NCBI GenBank assembly: GCA_963704355.1
Contig: OY969891.1
Span: forward strand, 4,836,001 to 4,900,000
Direction: 5' to 3'
DNA from: Bog-473 sp963704355
GTDB taxonomy: Bacteria; Actinomycetota; Acidimicrobiia; Acidimicrobiales; RAAP-2
DNA length: 64,000 nucleotides
Shown here: positions 1 to 7,997 of the stretch, in pieces
Numbering within the stretch: position 1 is the stretch's first letter
Layout of the letters: the number at the start of each line of letters is the position of its first letter
Program-made: the position numbers and the translations under genes
Notes under the pieces: generated by a model
Told to the model about the DNA's origin: nothing
What the model saw: only the letters and a program-made list of their open reading frames with translations
Database searches by the model: none

Positions 1-214
1 ATCGGGGTGGTGCCACCTCCCGCTGGGTGGGTTCGTGTCGAATGCAACGATGTTGCCCTACGGGAAACAGCTGATGGTTACCGGACTATTGCGAAGTGTT
101 GCGTGCTCGTTAACTGAAACCCCTCGGCCGCAGGCACAGATGACGGGAGTGTGAACGCTGCCCGTGCGCGGGCGTCAGATGTCCTGGTCGTTGCATTTTG
201 TTCTACATCGTTTC
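1..214. other. upstream region without a recognised gene
   Basis: No convincing gene is visible. The possible short reading frames here lack a ribosome binding site and resemble no family I know. The region probably holds the end of the preceding intergenic space and sequences upstream of the promoter at 215-242. Confidence 0.5.
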
Positions 215-242
215 TTGACAGGCAACAGCCCGGGGTCATAAT
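215..242 (+). promoter_or_regulatory. sigma70-type promoter of the split glutamate synthase operon
   Basis: TTGACA at 215-220 and CATAAT at 237-242 are separated by 16 bp, a perfect -35 and a one-mismatch -10 element. Transcription should begin near 249, only a few bases before ATG 253. The mRNA would then be almost leaderless, and ATG 241, which sits inside the -10 box, is excluded as a start. Confidence 0.65.
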
Positions 243-252
243 GAGAGACCAC

Positions 253-954
253 ATGAGCGATCCGGTCTCCGAGCGCACCACGCTGCACCGCTACGCGCAC
301 CGTGCCGCCTACGACCGCGCCACGATCGACGCCATCCTCGACGAGGGCTTCGTCTGCCACGTGGGGCTCACCACCGCGGACGGTTTCCCGGTCGTGATCC
401 CCCTCGGGTACGGCCGCGACCGCGACGTCGTCTACCTGCACGGTTCGGCGGCCAGCCGCCTTTTCCGCCGCGCCCGCACGCCCGCGGTCGAAATCTGTAT
501 GACGGTGACCCTCGTCGATGGGCTCGTGGTGGCCCGCTCCACCTACAACACCGACATCAACTACCGCTCGGTCGTGGTCATCGGCCCGGCCAGCGAGGTG
601 ATCGACCTAAACGAGAAGCGTGCCGGGCTTGACCTGATGGTGGACCACATCATCCCCGGCCGCAGCCGCGACGCCCGGCGCCCCACGGAGAAGGAGTTGC
701 GCAGCACCATGCTGCTGCGGCTGCCGCTCGGAGAATGCTCGGCCAAGGTCCGCACTGGTTGGCCGCTCGACGACGAGGCGGACTACGACCTCCCCATCTG
801 GGCCGGCGTCATCCCCTTGCGCACGGTGATCGAGCCCGCAGAGGTCGACCCGGGCCTGCGCGTCGACGCCGCGCTGCCGGAGTACGTGGCGCACTACCGG
901 CGCCCGGTTGCTCGAGCCGCGGCGTCCGTCGCAGCCAACGGAAGGACCGACTGA
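253..954 (+). CDS. pyridoxamine 5'-phosphate oxidase family (Pyridox_ox_2-like) flavoprotein
   Basis: This 233-residue protein has the split-barrel FMN-binding pattern of the pyridoxamine-phosphate-oxidase-like family (short form, flavin reductase/oxidase type). Examples are the N-terminal HVGLTTADGFPVVIPLGYG segment and the later DINYRSVVVIG segment. Such proteins bind FMN, haem or F420, and the substrate cannot be read from sequence. ATG 253 is preferred over ATG 241 because the latter overlaps the -10 box. The gene is first in an operon and only 2 nt separate it from the amidotransferase subunit, so it probably supports the amine/glutamate chemistry of that operon, for example as an accessory flavin protein. 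That role is inference. Confidence 0.75.
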   Translation: MSDPVSERTTLHRYAHRAAYDRATIDAILDEGFVCHVGLTTADGFPVVIPLGYGRDRDVVYLHGSAASRLFRRARTPAVEICMTVTLVDGLVVARSTYNTDINYRSVVVIGPASEVIDLNEKRAGLDLMVDHIIPGRSRDARRPTEKELRSTMLLRLPLGECSAKVRTGWPLDDEADYDLPIWAGVIPLRTVIEPAEVDPGLRVDAALPEYVAHYRRPVARAAASVAANGRTD

Positions 955-956
955 AC

Positions 957-1877
957 ATGTGCGGCGTCGTCGGCCTCCTCCTCCACGACCCCGATCTCGA
1001 GCCACAGCTGGGCGAGCTCCTCGTGCCGATGATCGAAGCGCTCGATGAGCGCGGCCCGGATTCGTCGGGCATCGCCGTCTACGCCGAGCCTGCGGGCGGA
1101 ACCGATCAGGCTGACGGCGCCCCGGTGATGCTCCGGCTCTCCCTCGGGGCCGATGTCGATGTGGACTGGATGGGCGTCGGCTGCGGGTTACTCGACTTGT
1201 GCGGGACCGGTGCCGATCTCCAGCGTTTCGGCGCCGGGCTCGTCGTCGATGTGCCCGAGGACACGCTGCCCGACGCGCACACTCTGCTCGCCACCGAGTG
1301 GCCCCAGGTGCGTGTGCTCGGCACGGGCACCAACGTGCGCGTCCTGAAGGACACGGGCCGGCCCGCCGACACGTGCGCCCGTTACGGCATCCGCCGCTGG
1401 GAGGGCTACCTGGCCGTGGCCCACACACGGATGGCGACCGAGTCAGCGGTGACCCTGCTGCATTCGCACCCCTTCGTCCCGGCACGCGACCTTTGCGTGG
1501 TGCACAACGGATCCTTCTCCAACTATGCAACGTTGCGCCGGCGCCTCGAGGACGACGGCGTGTCCTTCGACTCCGACAACGACTCCGAGGTGGCGGCCCG
1601 CTTCCTGGCGTCGAGGCTCGAGTTCGGCGACGATCTCGAAGAGGCGACGCGCTGGGTCATGAAGGAGATGGACGGCTTCTTCACGTTGGTGATCGCGGGC
1701 ACCCAAGGCATGTCGGTCGCCCGCGACGCCTTCGCCTGCAAACCAGCCGTGGTGGCCGAGACACCCGCCTACGTCGCCGTGGCCTCGGAGTACCGCGCCC
1801 TGGCCGAGCTACCGGGCATCGCAGACGCCATCGTGTTCGAGCCCAATCCCGAGGAGGTCTACTCATGGAGCCGCTGA
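957..1877 (+). CDS. class II glutamine amidotransferase subunit (GlxB/MgsA-like)
   Basis: The protein starts MCGVVGLLL, so Cys2 becomes the N-terminal nucleophile after removal of Met, as in all Ntn-type class II amidotransferases. Conserved DERGPDSSG, AHTRMATES and VVHNGSFSNY motifs follow. It is about 306 residues and consists of the glutaminase domain alone. In glutamate synthase this domain is fused to the synthase; here, as in Rhizobium GlxB and methylotroph MgsA, it is a separate subunit that should deliver ammonia from glutamine (or act as a transferase half). Its 3' end overlaps the GXGXG gene by 13 nt, indicating coupled translation. The PNPOx-like gene lies directly upstream. Confidence 0.85.
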   Translation: MCGVVGLLLHDPDLEPQLGELLVPMIEALDERGPDSSGIAVYAEPAGGTDQADGAPVMLRLSLGADVDVDWMGVGCGLLDLCGTGADLQRFGAGLVVDVPEDTLPDAHTLLATEWPQVRVLGTGTNVRVLKDTGRPADTCARYGIRRWEGYLAVAHTRMATESAVTLLHSHPFVPARDLCVVHNGSFSNYATLRRRLEDDGVSFDSDNDSEVAARFLASRLEFGDDLEEATRWVMKEMDGFFTLVIAGTQGMSVARDAFACKPAVVAETPAYVAVASEYRALAELPGIADAIVFEPNPEEVYSWSR

Positions 1878-2602
1878 CCATCGACCCCGAGACGCACAGG
1901 CACACCTCGCTCCGCATCTTCGACTGCGACCAGCTCGGGACACGCGAGGTCAACACCGCACTGCGCGCCCTGCCCGACGGCACCGACGCGACCGTTGTCA
2001 GCCCGCGCGGCCGCCACAACTTGGCCGTCGGTCTCCCGCACGCGCTGTCCGTCGTCATCGACGGCAACGCCGGCTACTTCGTCGGCGGCCTCTGCGGCGA
2101 GCGTGAGGGCACCGGGCCCGACATCGTCGTGAACGGCTTCGTCGGCTGGTCGGTCGGCGAGAACTTGATGGGCGGCACGATTCGAGTGAAGGGCAGCGCG
2201 TCACAGAGCGCCGGCTCGAGCGCCCGGGGTGGCAAGATCTTCGTCGAGGGCCATGCGTCCCTGCGGGCGGGGATCTCGCTCAAGGGTGGCACGGTGGCCA
2301 TTGCGGGCAACGCCGGCGCCATGACCGGCTTCATGGCGCAGGCCGGCATCATTCTCATCGGCGGCGACGCCGGCCACGCCCTGGGCGACTCCCTCTACGA
2401 GGCGGTCATCTACGTCCAGGGCGCCATCGCCTCGCTCGGGGCCGACGCGGTGGTCGAGGACATGACCGAGGAGGACGTCCTCGCGGTCAACCGCCTGGTC
2501 GGGCAGAGCGGTTTCGACCACGTCGACCCCGACCGCGTGACCAAGGTGGTCTCGGGCCGCCAGCTGTACCACTTCTCCACCCACCACCAGGGCGCGTACT
2601 GA
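1865..2602 (+). CDS. GXGXG-domain subunit of split glutamate synthase (GlxC/MgsB-like)
   Basis: The 245-residue product is built of the repeating Gly-rich right-handed beta-helix turns typical of the glutamate synthase C-terminal GXGXG domain, visible between residues about 60 and 190. In full-length GltB this domain is structural and joins the amidotransferase and synthase domains. ATG 1865 lies inside the upstream gene, a 13-nt overlap that strongly implies coupled expression. No catalytic residues are expected. Stand-alone GXGXG subunits are known from GlxC and N-methylglutamate synthase MgsB, and the neighbours here fit that arrangement exactly. Confidence 0.85.
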   Translation: MEPLTIDPETHRHTSLRIFDCDQLGTREVNTALRALPDGTDATVVSPRGRHNLAVGLPHALSVVIDGNAGYFVGGLCGEREGTGPDIVVNGFVGWSVGENLMGGTIRVKGSASQSAGSSARGGKIFVEGHASLRAGISLKGGTVAIAGNAGAMTGFMAQAGIILIGGDAGHALGDSLYEAVIYVQGAIASLGADAVVEDMTEEDVLAVNRLVGQSGFDHVDPDRVTKVVSGRQLYHFSTHHQGAY

Positions 2603-2624
2603 GCCCGCGTGCCACCCACTCCCG

Positions 2625-3959
2625 ATGACCCCCGCCGAGAGCCATACCTTCCCGCCTGACGCGATCGCTCGCGTCCACGAGATGGCCGAGACCGGCCACT
2701 ACCCGATCCGTGGCCTCGGCGCCCGGCGGAAGCTCCCTTCCTTCGACGACCTCGTCTTCCTGACGGCGTCGACGTCGCGCTATCCCCTCGAGGGGTATCG
2801 CGAGCGCTGCGACACGACGACCGTCCTCGGCACCCGCCACGCCGCCAAACCGCTGCACCTCGATATCCCCATCACCATCGCCGGCATGTCGTTCGGCGCG
2901 CTGTCGGCCAGCGCGAAGGAGGCGCTCGGCCGCGCCGCGACCGAGGTCGGCACGTCGACCACGACCGGCGACGGCGGCATGACGCCCGAGGAGCGCAAGG
3001 CCTCCTCGCTGCTCGTGTACCAGGTGCTCCCGTCGCGCTACGGCTTCGACCCGGCCGACCTGCGCCAGGCCGACGCCGTCGAGATCGTGATCGGCCAGGG
3101 CGCCAAGCCGGGCGGCGGCGGTCTCCTGCTCGGACAGAAGGTCAACGAGCGCGTCGCCGCCATGCGCACCCTCCCTCCCGGCATCGACCAGCGCTCGGCC
3201 AGCCGGCACCCCGACTGGATAGGCCCCGACGACCTGCGCATCAAGATCGAAGAGCTCCGCGAAGCCACCGCCTGGCAGATCCCGGTCTACGTGAAGGTCG
3301 GCGCCACCCGCGTCGACCACGACGTGCAGCTGGCCGTCGCCGCCGGGGCCGACGTGGTCGTGGTCGACGGCATGCAGGGCGGCACCGCGGCGACCCAGGA
3401 CGTGTTCATCGAGCATGCGGGCATCCCGACCCTGCCGGCCGTGCGCATGGCGGCCGAGGCCCTCCGCGCCGTCGGGGCGCGCGAGGAGGTGCAGCTGATC
3501 GTTTCCGGCGGGATCCGCTCGGGAGCCGACGTGGCGAAGGCACTGGCGCTCGGGGCGGACGCCGTGTCCCTCGGCGTCGCCGCCCTCCTCGCTCTCGGCT
3601 GCAACCGTCCCTCCTATCGCGACTTCAACGGCGCCAGCCATGACGCGAGCCCCGACTACGTCGCGCTCGGCACGGCGGCGGGTCACTGCGCCCACTGCCA
3701 CACGGGCCGCTGTCCCGTCGGCATCGCGACCCAGGACGCCGCGCTCGAGAAGCGGCTCGATCCCGTCCACGCCGCCACCGCGGTGGCCAACTACCTGCGC
3801 GCCGTGACCATGGAGGTGACGGCCTTGGCCCGGGCCTGCGGGAAATCCAGCGTGCATCACCTGGAGCCCGAGGACCTGGCCGCGCTCACGGTGGAGGCCG
3901 CCGCCATGGCCCGGGTCCCACTGGCCGGCACCGGCTGGATCCCGGGCTGGCCCACCTGA
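2625..3959 (+). CDS. FMN/Fe-S glutamate synthase-like subunit (GlxD/MgsC-like)
   Basis: This 444-residue protein matches the FMN-binding synthase domain of glutamate synthase. It has the MSFGALSASAKEALGRAA loop, GQGAKPGGGGLL, a KVGAT/DGMQGGT barrel core and a Cys-rich CAHCHTGRC segment near residue 350, where GltB binds a [3Fe-4S] cluster. It should transfer ammonia or an amine to 2-oxoglutarate, or methylamine to glutamate if this is an MgsABC enzyme. The start ATG 2625 lies 22 nt after the GXGXG gene. Together with the two preceding genes it forms a complete three-subunit enzyme. Glutamate synthase-like aminating activity against N-methylglutamate synthesis cannot be told apart from sequence. 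Confidence 0.85.
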   Translation: MTPAESHTFPPDAIARVHEMAETGHYPIRGLGARRKLPSFDDLVFLTASTSRYPLEGYRERCDTTTVLGTRHAAKPLHLDIPITIAGMSFGALSASAKEALGRAATEVGTSTTTGDGGMTPEERKASSLLVYQVLPSRYGFDPADLRQADAVEIVIGQGAKPGGGGLLLGQKVNERVAAMRTLPPGIDQRSASRHPDWIGPDDLRIKIEELREATAWQIPVYVKVGATRVDHDVQLAVAAGADVVVVDGMQGGTAATQDVFIEHAGIPTLPAVRMAAEALRAVGAREEVQLIVSGGIRSGADVAKALALGADAVSLGVAALLALGCNRPSYRDFNGASHDASPDYVALGTAAGHCAHCHTGRCPVGIATQDAALEKRLDPVHAATAVANYLRAVTMEVTALARACGKSSVHHLEPEDLAALTVEAAAMARVPLAGTGWIPGWPT

Positions 3960-3964
3960 CCGCC

Positions 3965-5158
3965 GTGCCCGCTCTCCGCTCGGCGGAGGTTGTGGTGATC
4001 GGTGGCGGCGTGGCCGGACTTTCGACGGCCCACGCACTCGTCGAGCTCGGGGTGACCGACGTGCTCGTCCTCGAACGCGCCACCGTCGGCTCGGGCGGCA
4101 CCGGCAAGTCCAGCGGCATCGTGCGCTGCCACTACGGCATCCCTTCGCTGGCCGCCATGGCGTGGCATGCGCTGCCTGTGCTCGAGCAGGCGGAGGAACT
4201 CCTCGGCGCCCCATCCGGCTACACCAACACCGGTTACTTGGTCGGCGTCGGCCCCGAAAACCTCGGGGCGCTCCGGGCCAACGTTGCCATGCAGCGGGCG
4301 CTCGGCATCGAGGTCGAGCTGATCGGCCACGACGAGGCCCGGCTCCTGTCGCCGGCGGCGCGGCTCGACGATTTCGCGGGGTTCGCCTACGAGCCCCGCG
4401 GCGGCTATGGCGACGGGCACCAGACCGCCATGGCGTTTGCGGTCGCTGCCCGCCGCGGCGGCGCGCAACTACGCCAACATCAGGGGGCCGCCGCCATCGA
4501 GACGACGGGCGACAGCGTGACGGGGGTTCGCCTGGTGGACGGAGACCGGGTCGGTGCCGCCCACGTCGTCCTGGCGGCCGGCCCCTGGTCCGCCGGTCTG
4601 GCCACGCCGCTCGGCCTCGACGTTCCCGTGCGCGCCCAGCGCGCCCAGATCCTCCTCGTCGACCCGGGGCAACCGCTCGGACGCATTCCGGTTTTCTCCG
4701 ACCTGGTGTCGCTCCAGTACGTGCGCACTGAAGGCGCGGCCACTCTGCTGCTGGGCGACAGCGACCACTCAACGCCCGAATGGGCCGACCCGGACGACTA
4801 CCGCGAGCGCGCCGGTGTCGAGGAGCTGGCTGCGCTGGTCCCCAAGTTCAGCCACCGCTTCCCCGCTTTCGACGGTGCGGCGCTCTCCTCCTCCTACGCC
4901 GGGTGCTACGACGTCACCCCCGACTACAACCCGATCATCTCGTCCACCCCGATCGAAGGGCTCTGGCTCTGCGCCGGCTTCTCCGGGCACGGGTACAAGA
5001 TCTCGCCTTCGGTGGGCGAGCTCGTGGCCGACCTCGTCGTCCACGGCCAGAGCCGACACGCCGACGTCGACCATCGTGACTTCCGCTGGGAGCGCTTCGG
5101 CGAGAAGGACCCCCTGGTCAGCGGGCACCCTTACGCGGGCGCCGGCCAGATGCGCTGA
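3965..5158 (+). CDS. FAD-dependent amine oxidase/dehydrogenase (DAO family, sarcosine oxidase beta-like)
   Basis: A DAO-family protein of 397 residues with an N-terminal Rossmann fingerprint VVVIGGGVAGLSTAHAL (residues about 10-27) and a C-terminal FAD-contacting GLWLCAGFSGHGYKISPSVG segment. The SSGIVRCHY stretch resembles the covalent-flavin region of sarcosine oxidase/SoxB-like enzymes. The family oxidises secondary or N-methyl amines. The GTG start at 3965 follows the stop of the FMN subunit by 5 nt, so it is in the same operon. The dehydrogenase of the N-methylglutamate pathway is normally a four-subunit MgdABCD enzyme. A single subunit here would be a reduced version or acts on a different amine. 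Confidence 0.8.
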   Translation: MPALRSAEVVVIGGGVAGLSTAHALVELGVTDVLVLERATVGSGGTGKSSGIVRCHYGIPSLAAMAWHALPVLEQAEELLGAPSGYTNTGYLVGVGPENLGALRANVAMQRALGIEVELIGHDEARLLSPAARLDDFAGFAYEPRGGYGDGHQTAMAFAVAARRGGAQLRQHQGAAAIETTGDSVTGVRLVDGDRVGAAHVVLAAGPWSAGLATPLGLDVPVRAQRAQILLVDPGQPLGRIPVFSDLVSLQYVRTEGAATLLLGDSDHSTPEWADPDDYRERAGVEELAALVPKFSHRFPAFDGAALSSSYAGCYDVTPDYNPIISSTPIEGLWLCAGFSGHGYKISPSVGELVADLVVHGQSRHADVDHRDFRWERFGEKDPLVSGHPYAGAGQMR

Positions 5159-5207
5159 GCCGTGGCCTCTCACCGCAACCTACGGGGCTTGCCTAGGCTG
5201 AACGACC

Positions 5208-5963
5208 GTGGCCACTCGCCGGACCGCAGCCGCCCCGGCTGCACGTGGGGGATCTCGGTCCAAGGGGACTGCGAAGCGTTCCGCCCCGACGCGCACCAGC
5301 AAGCAAACGCGCTCCCGCTCCCCCAAGCCGGCACGAGCCAAGTCAGCGGACGCCGTGGCCATCGATAACGCAACAGGTCCCGACGGTGACGGCACGCTCG
5401 GGCAGGTCATCGCCAACCACGTGCGGTCCCGGCGCCTCGAGATCGGGCTCAATGTCGGCCAGTTGGCCGAACGCACCGGCATCTCGAAGGGGATGCTGTC
5501 CAAGATTGAGAATGCGCAGACCTCCCCGAGCCTGAGCACGCTCGAACGGCTGGCCGGCGCCCTCGACATGCCGGTCACCTCGCTCTTCCGCGGCCTGGCC
5601 GAAGAACGCGACGCCGTGTTCGTCAAGGCGGGCAGCGGACCCGAGATCGTGCGCAAGGGCACGCGGTCCGGGCACACCTACGAGCTCCTCGGCAGCCTTC
5701 GTGGTCCCTACAAGCGCGTCGAGCCGCTCCTTGTCTCGCTCGACGAGGAGACCGAGGTATTCCCGCTCTTCCAGCACAGCGGCATCGAGGTCCTCTACAT
5801 GTTGAGCGGGGTGATGGAGTACGGCTACGGCCGCCAGCGCTACAAGATGGAGCGCGGCGACACGCTGCAGTTCGAAGGCGACATCCCGCACGGTCCGACC
5901 ATGCTGATCAAGCTGCCGATCCGGTTCCTTTCCATCACGATCTACGCGGGGGACCGCGCCTGA
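5208..5963 (+). CDS. XRE-family regulator with C-terminal cupin domain
   Basis: The 251-residue product has three parts: a Lys/Arg/Ser/Ala-rich basic N-terminal extension (about residues 1-55), a helix-turn-helix of XRE type (about 65-125, with LAERTGISKGMLSKIENAQ as recognition unit), and a cupin barrel (about 150-250) expected to bind a small effector. Such XRE-cupin proteins commonly regulate adjacent amine or amino-acid catabolism genes. The GTG start at 5208 is 49 nt after the oxidase gene, in the same direction. A later in-frame GTG would remove the basic tail, so the exact start is uncertain. It most likely controls the operon beginning at 253. Confidence 0.85.
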   Translation: MATRRTAAAPAARGGSRSKGTAKRSAPTRTSKQTRSRSPKPARAKSADAVAIDNATGPDGDGTLGQVIANHVRSRRLEIGLNVGQLAERTGISKGMLSKIENAQTSPSLSTLERLAGALDMPVTSLFRGLAEERDAVFVKAGSGPEIVRKGTRSGHTYELLGSLRGPYKRVEPLLVSLDEETEVFPLFQHSGIEVLYMLSGVMEYGYGRQRYKMERGDTLQFEGDIPHGPTMLIKLPIRFLSITIYAGDRA

Positions 5964-5985
5964 CGAAATTGTCGGTTTAGCCAGC

Positions 5986-6007
5986 GCGCTCGCTTCTACT
6001 TGAGCGC
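5986..6007. terminator. possible bidirectional hairpin between convergent genes
   Basis: GCGCTC (5986-5991) pairs with GAGCGC (6002-6007) around a 10-nt loop, in the short gap between the regulator and the convergent stress-protein gene. There is no T-tract on either side, so intrinsic termination is uncertain. Confidence 0.3.
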
Positions 6008-6015
6008 CGGAGTAA

Positions 6016-6510
6016 TCAGTGGCCGGCTGAAGCGGCCACCAGCTGAGCCAGCTCGCGGTCGAGCGAGTCGCCCTGCACCCCCCGCGCCACCTTCAGCGGG
6101 GCGGGTGCGGTAAGGACCGGCAAGCCGGTAAGGGCGGTCACTCGCTCACGCAGGCCGGCGCCACGCAGGCGGCTCCAGCGCCGGCGCCGCCTCGAGCCGA
6201 AGACGATCGCGTCGGCGCCGCAATCCCCGGCTGCATCCGCAATGCGTTCGCCGACGGTAAAGCAATTGGCCAAATAGTGCACGCCGTCGGCGCCGACACC
6301 AGCGCCGCGGAGCGCAGCGACGGCCCGATCGACGATCTCTTTGGCCTCGGATTCGCTCTCATAGGCGACGCCCCTGCCTCCGACGATCCTCTCGTTCACG
6401 TGCACGACGCGGACGGTGGCGCCCAGGTCGCGGGCCATTGCAGAGGCGAAGTCGACCGCCACGTCTCCGGACTTGGTGCCGTCTACTGCCAGAAGGACTC
6501 GGCGGAACAT
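6016..6510 (-). CDS. universal stress protein (UspA domain)
   Basis: A single UspA-like domain of 164 residues starting MFRRVLLAVDGTKSGDVAVDFA, with the later ADAIVFGSRRRRR segment where Usp proteins carry the ATP-binding GxxGx(9)G(S/T) loop; here the loop is Arg-rich and only partly conserved. ATG 6510 is chosen because AAGGAGG lies 7-13 nt upstream on the minus strand. An upstream in-frame ATG (6564) has no such site. The domain commonly binds ATP and modulates stress or persistence functions in the cytoplasm. It is monocistronic, convergent with the regulator gene, and its leader contains a short upstream reading frame and a palindrome (6585-6601). Confidence 0.85.
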   Translation of the reverse strand: MFRRVLLAVDGTKSGDVAVDFASAMARDLGATVRVVHVNERIVGGRGVAYESESEAKEIVDRAVAALRGAGVGADGVHYLANCFTVGERIADAAGDCGADAIVFGSRRRRRWSRLRGAGLRERVTALTGLPVLTAPAPLKVARGVQGDSLDRELAQLVAASAGH

Positions 6511-6551
6511 CGCAGGCCTCCTTCCTTGCCGCATTGCGCGACATCGACCAT
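6483..6551 (-). other. possible 22-codon upstream ORF overlapping the usp start
   Basis: On the minus strand GGAGG lies a few bases before ATG 6551, opening a 22-codon frame (MVDVAQCGKEGG...) that ends with TAG at 6483. It overlaps the first 28 nt of the usp gene in another frame. The ribosome binding site is good and the overlap could couple or repress usp translation. There is no evidence of expression. Confidence 0.25.
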
Positions 6552-6584
6552 TTGTTTCCTCCATGTTAACAGATCTCGCCCTCT

Positions 6585-6601
6585 AGGAAAACATGTTTCC
6601 T
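6585..6601. promoter_or_regulatory. palindrome upstream of usp
   Basis: AGGAAA (6585-6590) and TTTCCT (6596-6601) flank ACATG. TGTTTCCT (6594-6601) occurs again as a direct copy at 6553-6560. This looks like a repressor or activator site for the usp promoter; the regulator is unknown. Confidence 0.35.
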
Positions 6602-7012
6602 ATTAATAAACAGTCAAGGGTCGGCAGGGTGCTGACCAGGGAGGACGATTGACCGTCGGTTGCCGGGACTTGGACCCCAGCGGCGGCGAGCGACCTATGG
6701 CCCGTGGCGATCGGTCATTGTGTCGATGACCTTCTTGTTGGCGCGGAAAAGGGTGGACCGAACCCTGATTCCTCTATTCGCCTGGACAGCTTCAGCACCC
6801 GGTGACGGATGGCTCTGTCGAGTCTTGGCCATCCACCGACGTGGGTCGGCCCCCATCCCGACTTCGCACGCTGCTCAGCGCCCATCCGGAGCTGATCTGT
6901 GTGCTCGTGGCTTCAATCTTCGGCGACGCGGAGGGGGGGCAGGTTCTGGTCTTAAGGATGGAAAGTCTCGACAGCCGGAACGCTAATCCCGCTTGGACAG
7001 CTCAGGGGGACC
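6602..7012. other. intergenic region without a recognised gene
   Basis: About 400 bp between the divergently placed usp promoter and the 3' end of the luciferase-like gene. A plus-strand frame from about 6802 to 7053 (83 codons) overlaps the downstream gene antisense and shows no family resemblance. The composition is less GC-rich than the flanks. A short imperfect repeat (CCTGGACAGCTTCAG near 6780, CTTGGACAGCTCAG near 6995) is the only structure seen. Confidence 0.4.
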
Positions 7013-7930
7013 TCAACGATCAGCGACGTTCACACGCTGGAGCTCTGCTATGAGATCCGGAAGCCACGGAACCATCGCGTGCGAGTAAGTGGCGAAGCAA
7101 GGCAGCAACACCATGTGCTCCGCCCCGGCGTCCGCAAAAGCACGGAGGCCTTGGACCACCTGATCCAGATTCCCCGTCACGGCGACGCGGTCAACAAACC
7201 TGGTGAAATCCTGCTCATAGGTGCTCCCGAGGAAGTCGGCCGCCGCTCGCCGCGCTGCCCGCGGATCGTCGTCCACCGCAACCATCACGTACGTCATCCA
7301 TCGAAAGTCGTCGAGGTTGCGACCGCTTTGGGCCGCCACCTCCTTGATGGTCGCCACGGAGCGCGCATAGCGCTCCGCCGAGTAGAGATACGGCATCCAA
7401 CCATCGCCCAGGCGTCCCGCCCGGCGCATCGCTCCCACCTGTCGACCGGTCACGACGATCGGGGGTCCGCCGTGCTGCGCAGGAGGAGGGTGAATACGCA
7501 ATCCCTCGTAACGAAAGTGTCGACCGACGTGAGTGATGGGCTCAGCGCTCCAGAAGCGGCGTAACAGGCCGATCGACTCGTCGAGGCGCGTCCAACGCTC
7601 CGCGATCGGTACACGGGCCGCCGCAAAGTCGTCGGGATACTCGCCGCCGGCCCCCACCCCCACGATCAGGCGGCCACCGGACGCGCGGTCGATGTCGGCC
7701 AGCTGCTTCGCGGCGACGGCGGGCGTGTACCAGGGGAGGACCAGCGTGGCCGTACCCACGGCGGTCCGCCGCGCCTGCTCGACGAGGCGCGCCAGCCAGA
7801 CCATCGGTTCAGGAGACGGGTTGGGCGACGCCAAATGGCCACCCACCCAGAGTGAGTCGACACCGAGATCCTCGACCTGCCGCACCGCTTCGGTGGAGGA
7901 GGGCGCGACGAGGCCGATCTCTAGCGGCAT
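7013..7930 (-). CDS. luciferase-like (LLM class) flavin/F420-dependent oxidoreductase
   Basis: This 305-residue protein has the TIM-barrel pattern of the bacterial luciferase-like family: an N-terminal EIGLVAPSS strand, GTATLVLPWYTPAVAAKQLADID, RLIVGVGAGGEYPDDF and a C-terminal region ending in LPDLIAELQRV. In actinobacteria such proteins are mostly F420-dependent reductases or dehydrogenases, less often FMN monooxygenases. It starts at ATG 7930 without a strong ribosome binding site, 67 nt after the amidohydrolase gene in the same direction, so it is probably the third gene of that transcript. The substrate is unknown. Confidence 0.8.
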   Translation of the reverse strand: MPLEIGLVAPSSTEAVRQVEDLGVDSLWVGGHLASPNPSPEPMVWLARLVEQARRTAVGTATLVLPWYTPAVAAKQLADIDRASGGRLIVGVGAGGEYPDDFAAARVPIAERWTRLDESIGLLRRFWSAEPITHVGRHFRYEGLRIHPPPAQHGGPPIVVTGRQVGAMRRAGRLGDGWMPYLYSAERYARSVATIKEVAAQSGRNLDDFRWMTYVMVAVDDDPRAARRAAADFLGSTYEQDFTRFVDRVAVTGNLDQVVQGLRAFADAGAEHMVLLPCFATYSHAMVPWLPDLIAELQRVNVADR

Positions 7931-7997
7931 GTGGCTGATGTCATCGTCTGCCAGGGCGGCCGATGCAACGTAGCCGGAACGCCCACCGCGCCAGCAC

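Noticed and set aside
2487..4772. Long minus-strand open frame of about 760 codons opposite the synthase and oxidase genes
   Set aside because: Its sequence is Arg/Gly/Pro-rich with no motif and runs opposite two well-supported genes; high G+C makes such shadows common.
6802..7053. Plus-strand frame of 83 codons in the gap after usp
   Set aside because: No ribosome binding site or family match, and it overlaps the LLM gene antisense.
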